Assembly (NCBI GenBank): GCA_032622095.1
Contig: CP136069.1
Coordinates: forward strand, 108,406,278-108,470,277
DNA length: 64,000 nucleotides
DNA from: Siphonodentalium dalli
Taxonomy: Eukaryota; Mollusca; Scaphopoda; Gadilida; Siphonodentaliidae
Reading direction: 5' to 3'
The notes under the pieces were generated by a model, which was not told where the DNA came from, did not search any database, and worked only from the letters and a program-made list of their open reading frames with translations. Below, one piece after another: positions 62,401 to 64,000 of this stretch. Positions within the stretch are counted from its first letter, which is position 1; every line of letters begins with the position of its first letter. Made by a program: the position numbers and the translations under genes.

Positions 62401-64000
62401 AACGCAGCGAATCAAATGTCTGGTTATTATTATAGCCCCTTATTAAAAAAGGGTATATTGTTTTGCACGTGTCTGTCCGGACATGCGTTCGTACATCCGC
62501 ACAATGTCTGTTCAATGTTATGACTTGAACCGTAGTGCTCTGATCTCAATGAAATTTGGTATGGGTGTTCACCACTATAAGGACATTCAATGGCATCTGT
62601 CCAATGTATGCACCGGACGACAGTATATCTTGTTTTTGCACTGATTTAAATTTCATTATTTTTGTTCTTTCATTTGGTATTCCACATTATAGACAGGACA
62701 GATCTCATTATTTTTGTCATTTTGTTTTGTCTTCCAGATTGGAGAGGGTAGAAGATTTCAGATACTCGGAAGCATACAGAAGATGGCCACATCCAAGATA
62801 ACGCAGCGAATCAAATGTCTGGTTATTGTTATAGCCCCTTTTAAAAAAAGGTACATTGTTTTGCATCTGTCTGTCCGGACGTTCGTACGTACATCCGCCC
62901 AATGTCTGTTCATGCCATAGTGCTCGGTTCTGAATGAAATTTGATATGGATGTTCCCTACTATGAGTATACTCAGTAGAATTTTCCATCGTTTTGTTCAG
63001 ATTATTCATTCTAGAGTTATTCATCTTTGTTTATCTGGAAATGTTGGCTTTTTAGTCTGTCTGATGTCTTTTCAGGACATAACTTGAACAATAATGCTCG
63101 GTTCTCAATGATATTTGGTATGGATGTTCACCACTATAAGTACATTCAATGGCATCTGTTCAATGTATGCACCCGACGACAGTATATCTTGTTTTTGCAC
63201 TGATTTAAATTTCATTATTTTTGTTCTTTCATTTGGTATTCCACATTATAGACAGGACATATCTCATTATTTTTGTCATTTTGTTTTGTCTTCCAGATTG
63301 GAGAGGGTAGAAGATTTCAGATACTCGGAAGCATATAGAAGATGGCCACATCCAAGATAACGCAGCGAATCAAATGTCTGGTTATTATTATAGCCCCTTA
63401 TTAAAAAAGGGTATATTGTTTTGCACGTGTCTGTCCGGACATGCGTTCGTACATCCGCACAATGTCTGTTCAATGTTATAACTTGAACCGTAGTGCTCTG
63501 ATCTCAATGAAATTTGGTATGGGTGTTCACCACTATAAGGACATTCAATGGCATCTGTCCAATGTATGCACCGGACGACAGTATATCTTGTTTTTGCACT
63601 TGATTTAAATTTCATTATTTTTGTTCTTTCATTTTGTATTCCACATTAGGCAGGACAGATCTCATTTTTTTTGTCATTCTGTTTTGTCTTCCAGATTGGA
63701 GAGGGTACAATATTTCAGATACTCGGAAGCATACAGAAGATGGCCACATCCAAGATAACGCAGCGAATCAAATGTCTGTGGTTATTGTTATAGCCCCTTT
63801 TTTAAAAAGGTATATTGTTTTGCATCTGTCTGTCCGGACGTTCGTACGTACATCCGCCCAATGTCTGTTTATGCCATAGTACTCGGTTCTGAATGAAATT
63901 TGGTATGGATGTGCCCTACTATGAGTATACTCAGTAGAATATTCCATCGTTTTGTTCAGATTATTCATTCTAGAGTTATTCATCTTTGTTTATCTGGAAA
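50430..64000. repeat. 6,712-bp higher-order repeat (seven S-L dimers), two copies
   Basis: Steps 957, 961, 959, 957, 958, 961, 959 from 51611 repeat from 58323 until the window ends. A private variant, GGAAACATAC in place of GGAAGCATAC, is found at both 54700 and 61412, exactly 6,712 apart. Both copies include sub-blocks of the 4,797-bp unit, so the longer repeat evolved from the shorter. Confidence 0.85.

Larger units (their letters stand above)
10860..64000. repeat. Complex satellite array of about 112 S and L monomers, over 53 kb
   Basis: The tandem array is uninterrupted to the right edge and contains no inserted gene or transposon. I take as landmark the GTATGG-TGTTCACCAC site of each L body. 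These occur at 11470, 12428, 13384, 14339, 15695, 16651, 18007, 18965, 19911, 21667, 23022, 23976, 24934, 26289, 27243, 28599, 29555, 30513, 31868, 32827, 33786, 34743 and on to 63115: 52 L units. S units number about 60. The usual step is 955-961 bp (S+L). Steps of about 1,356 (S+S+L) occur six times, 1,756 (three S) once, and 559 (no S) once. GC is low and monomers are nearly identical, which implies recent homogenisation. A centromeric, pericentromeric or subtelomeric position would be typical but is not shown. Small ORFs in both strands recur only because the unit recurs. Confidence 0.97.

Noticed and set aside
11032-63983. Many 60-88 codon frames on both strands in the satellite, some strikingly conserved
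   Set aside because: They recur because the monomer recurs; they overlap on opposite strands, break at the 2-bp TG indel and AT-tract variants, and have no family resemblance.
10860-64000. CRISPR-like or rDNA-like array
   Set aside because: Repeats are contiguous 399/558-bp units without unique spacers, and no rRNA, tRNA or 5S-like core is recognisable; the setting is eukaryotic.

Overview
This is metazoan-type eukaryotic DNA, probably from an invertebrate. That is inferred from a Ty3/gypsy LTR retrotransposon, splice-type signals, AT-rich non-coding DNA and a very long complex satellite array. No host gene is securely identifiable and I cannot name a species. There are three zones.

(1) 1 to about 7.5 kb (possibly 8.0 kb): a nearly complete Ty3/gypsy element on the minus strand. 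It is read right to left: 5' LTR (TATA box, poly(A) signal), a tRNA-Leu-type primer binding site, gag (429 aa, one CCHC knuckle), pol (protease, reverse transcriptase, RNase H, integrase with GPY/F) and a third ORF. All three frames are open and the catalytic residues are present. The 3' LTR lies beyond the left edge. Two expression devices can be read from the sequence. Gag-Pol appears to be made by -1 frameshifting at a GGGAAAC heptamer, followed after 6 nt by a probable H-type pseudoknot. The third ORF encodes two C2H2 fingers and a basic nuclear-localisation-like motif. It has no usable ATG but starts right at a strong 3' splice site, so it is probably made from a spliced RNA, where retroviruses have env. 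It is not an envelope protein.

(2) About 7.5-10.85 kb: AT-rich DNA without a convincing gene. It holds an imperfect hairpin, C19 and G26 homopolymers, a repeated GCGCGAATTCAAA-type motif, one weak exon candidate, and a 463-bp foldback element with ends GGTCCTGCTAAT/ATTAGCAGGACC.

(3) 10,860 to the right edge (over 53 kb): one uninterrupted tandem satellite. It is built from about 112 monomers of two kinds: short (S, about 399 bp) and long (L, about 558 bp, an S-like body preceded by a diverged partial copy of about 165 bp). S and L mostly alternate (dimer about 957 bp). The left part has SSL and SSSL variants; the right part is a regular S-L series with one L-L fusion. Above the dimer are nested higher-order repeats: 2,312, 3,267, 5,579 and 12,904 bp offsets on the left; 4,797 bp (five dimers), 6,712 bp (seven dimers) and 8,228 bp on the right. 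Each monomer carries a consensus-like 3' splice site and an AT palindrome. In L units its T/A boundary moves while total length stays at 11. The many short ORFs in the array look like by-products of repetition, not genes.
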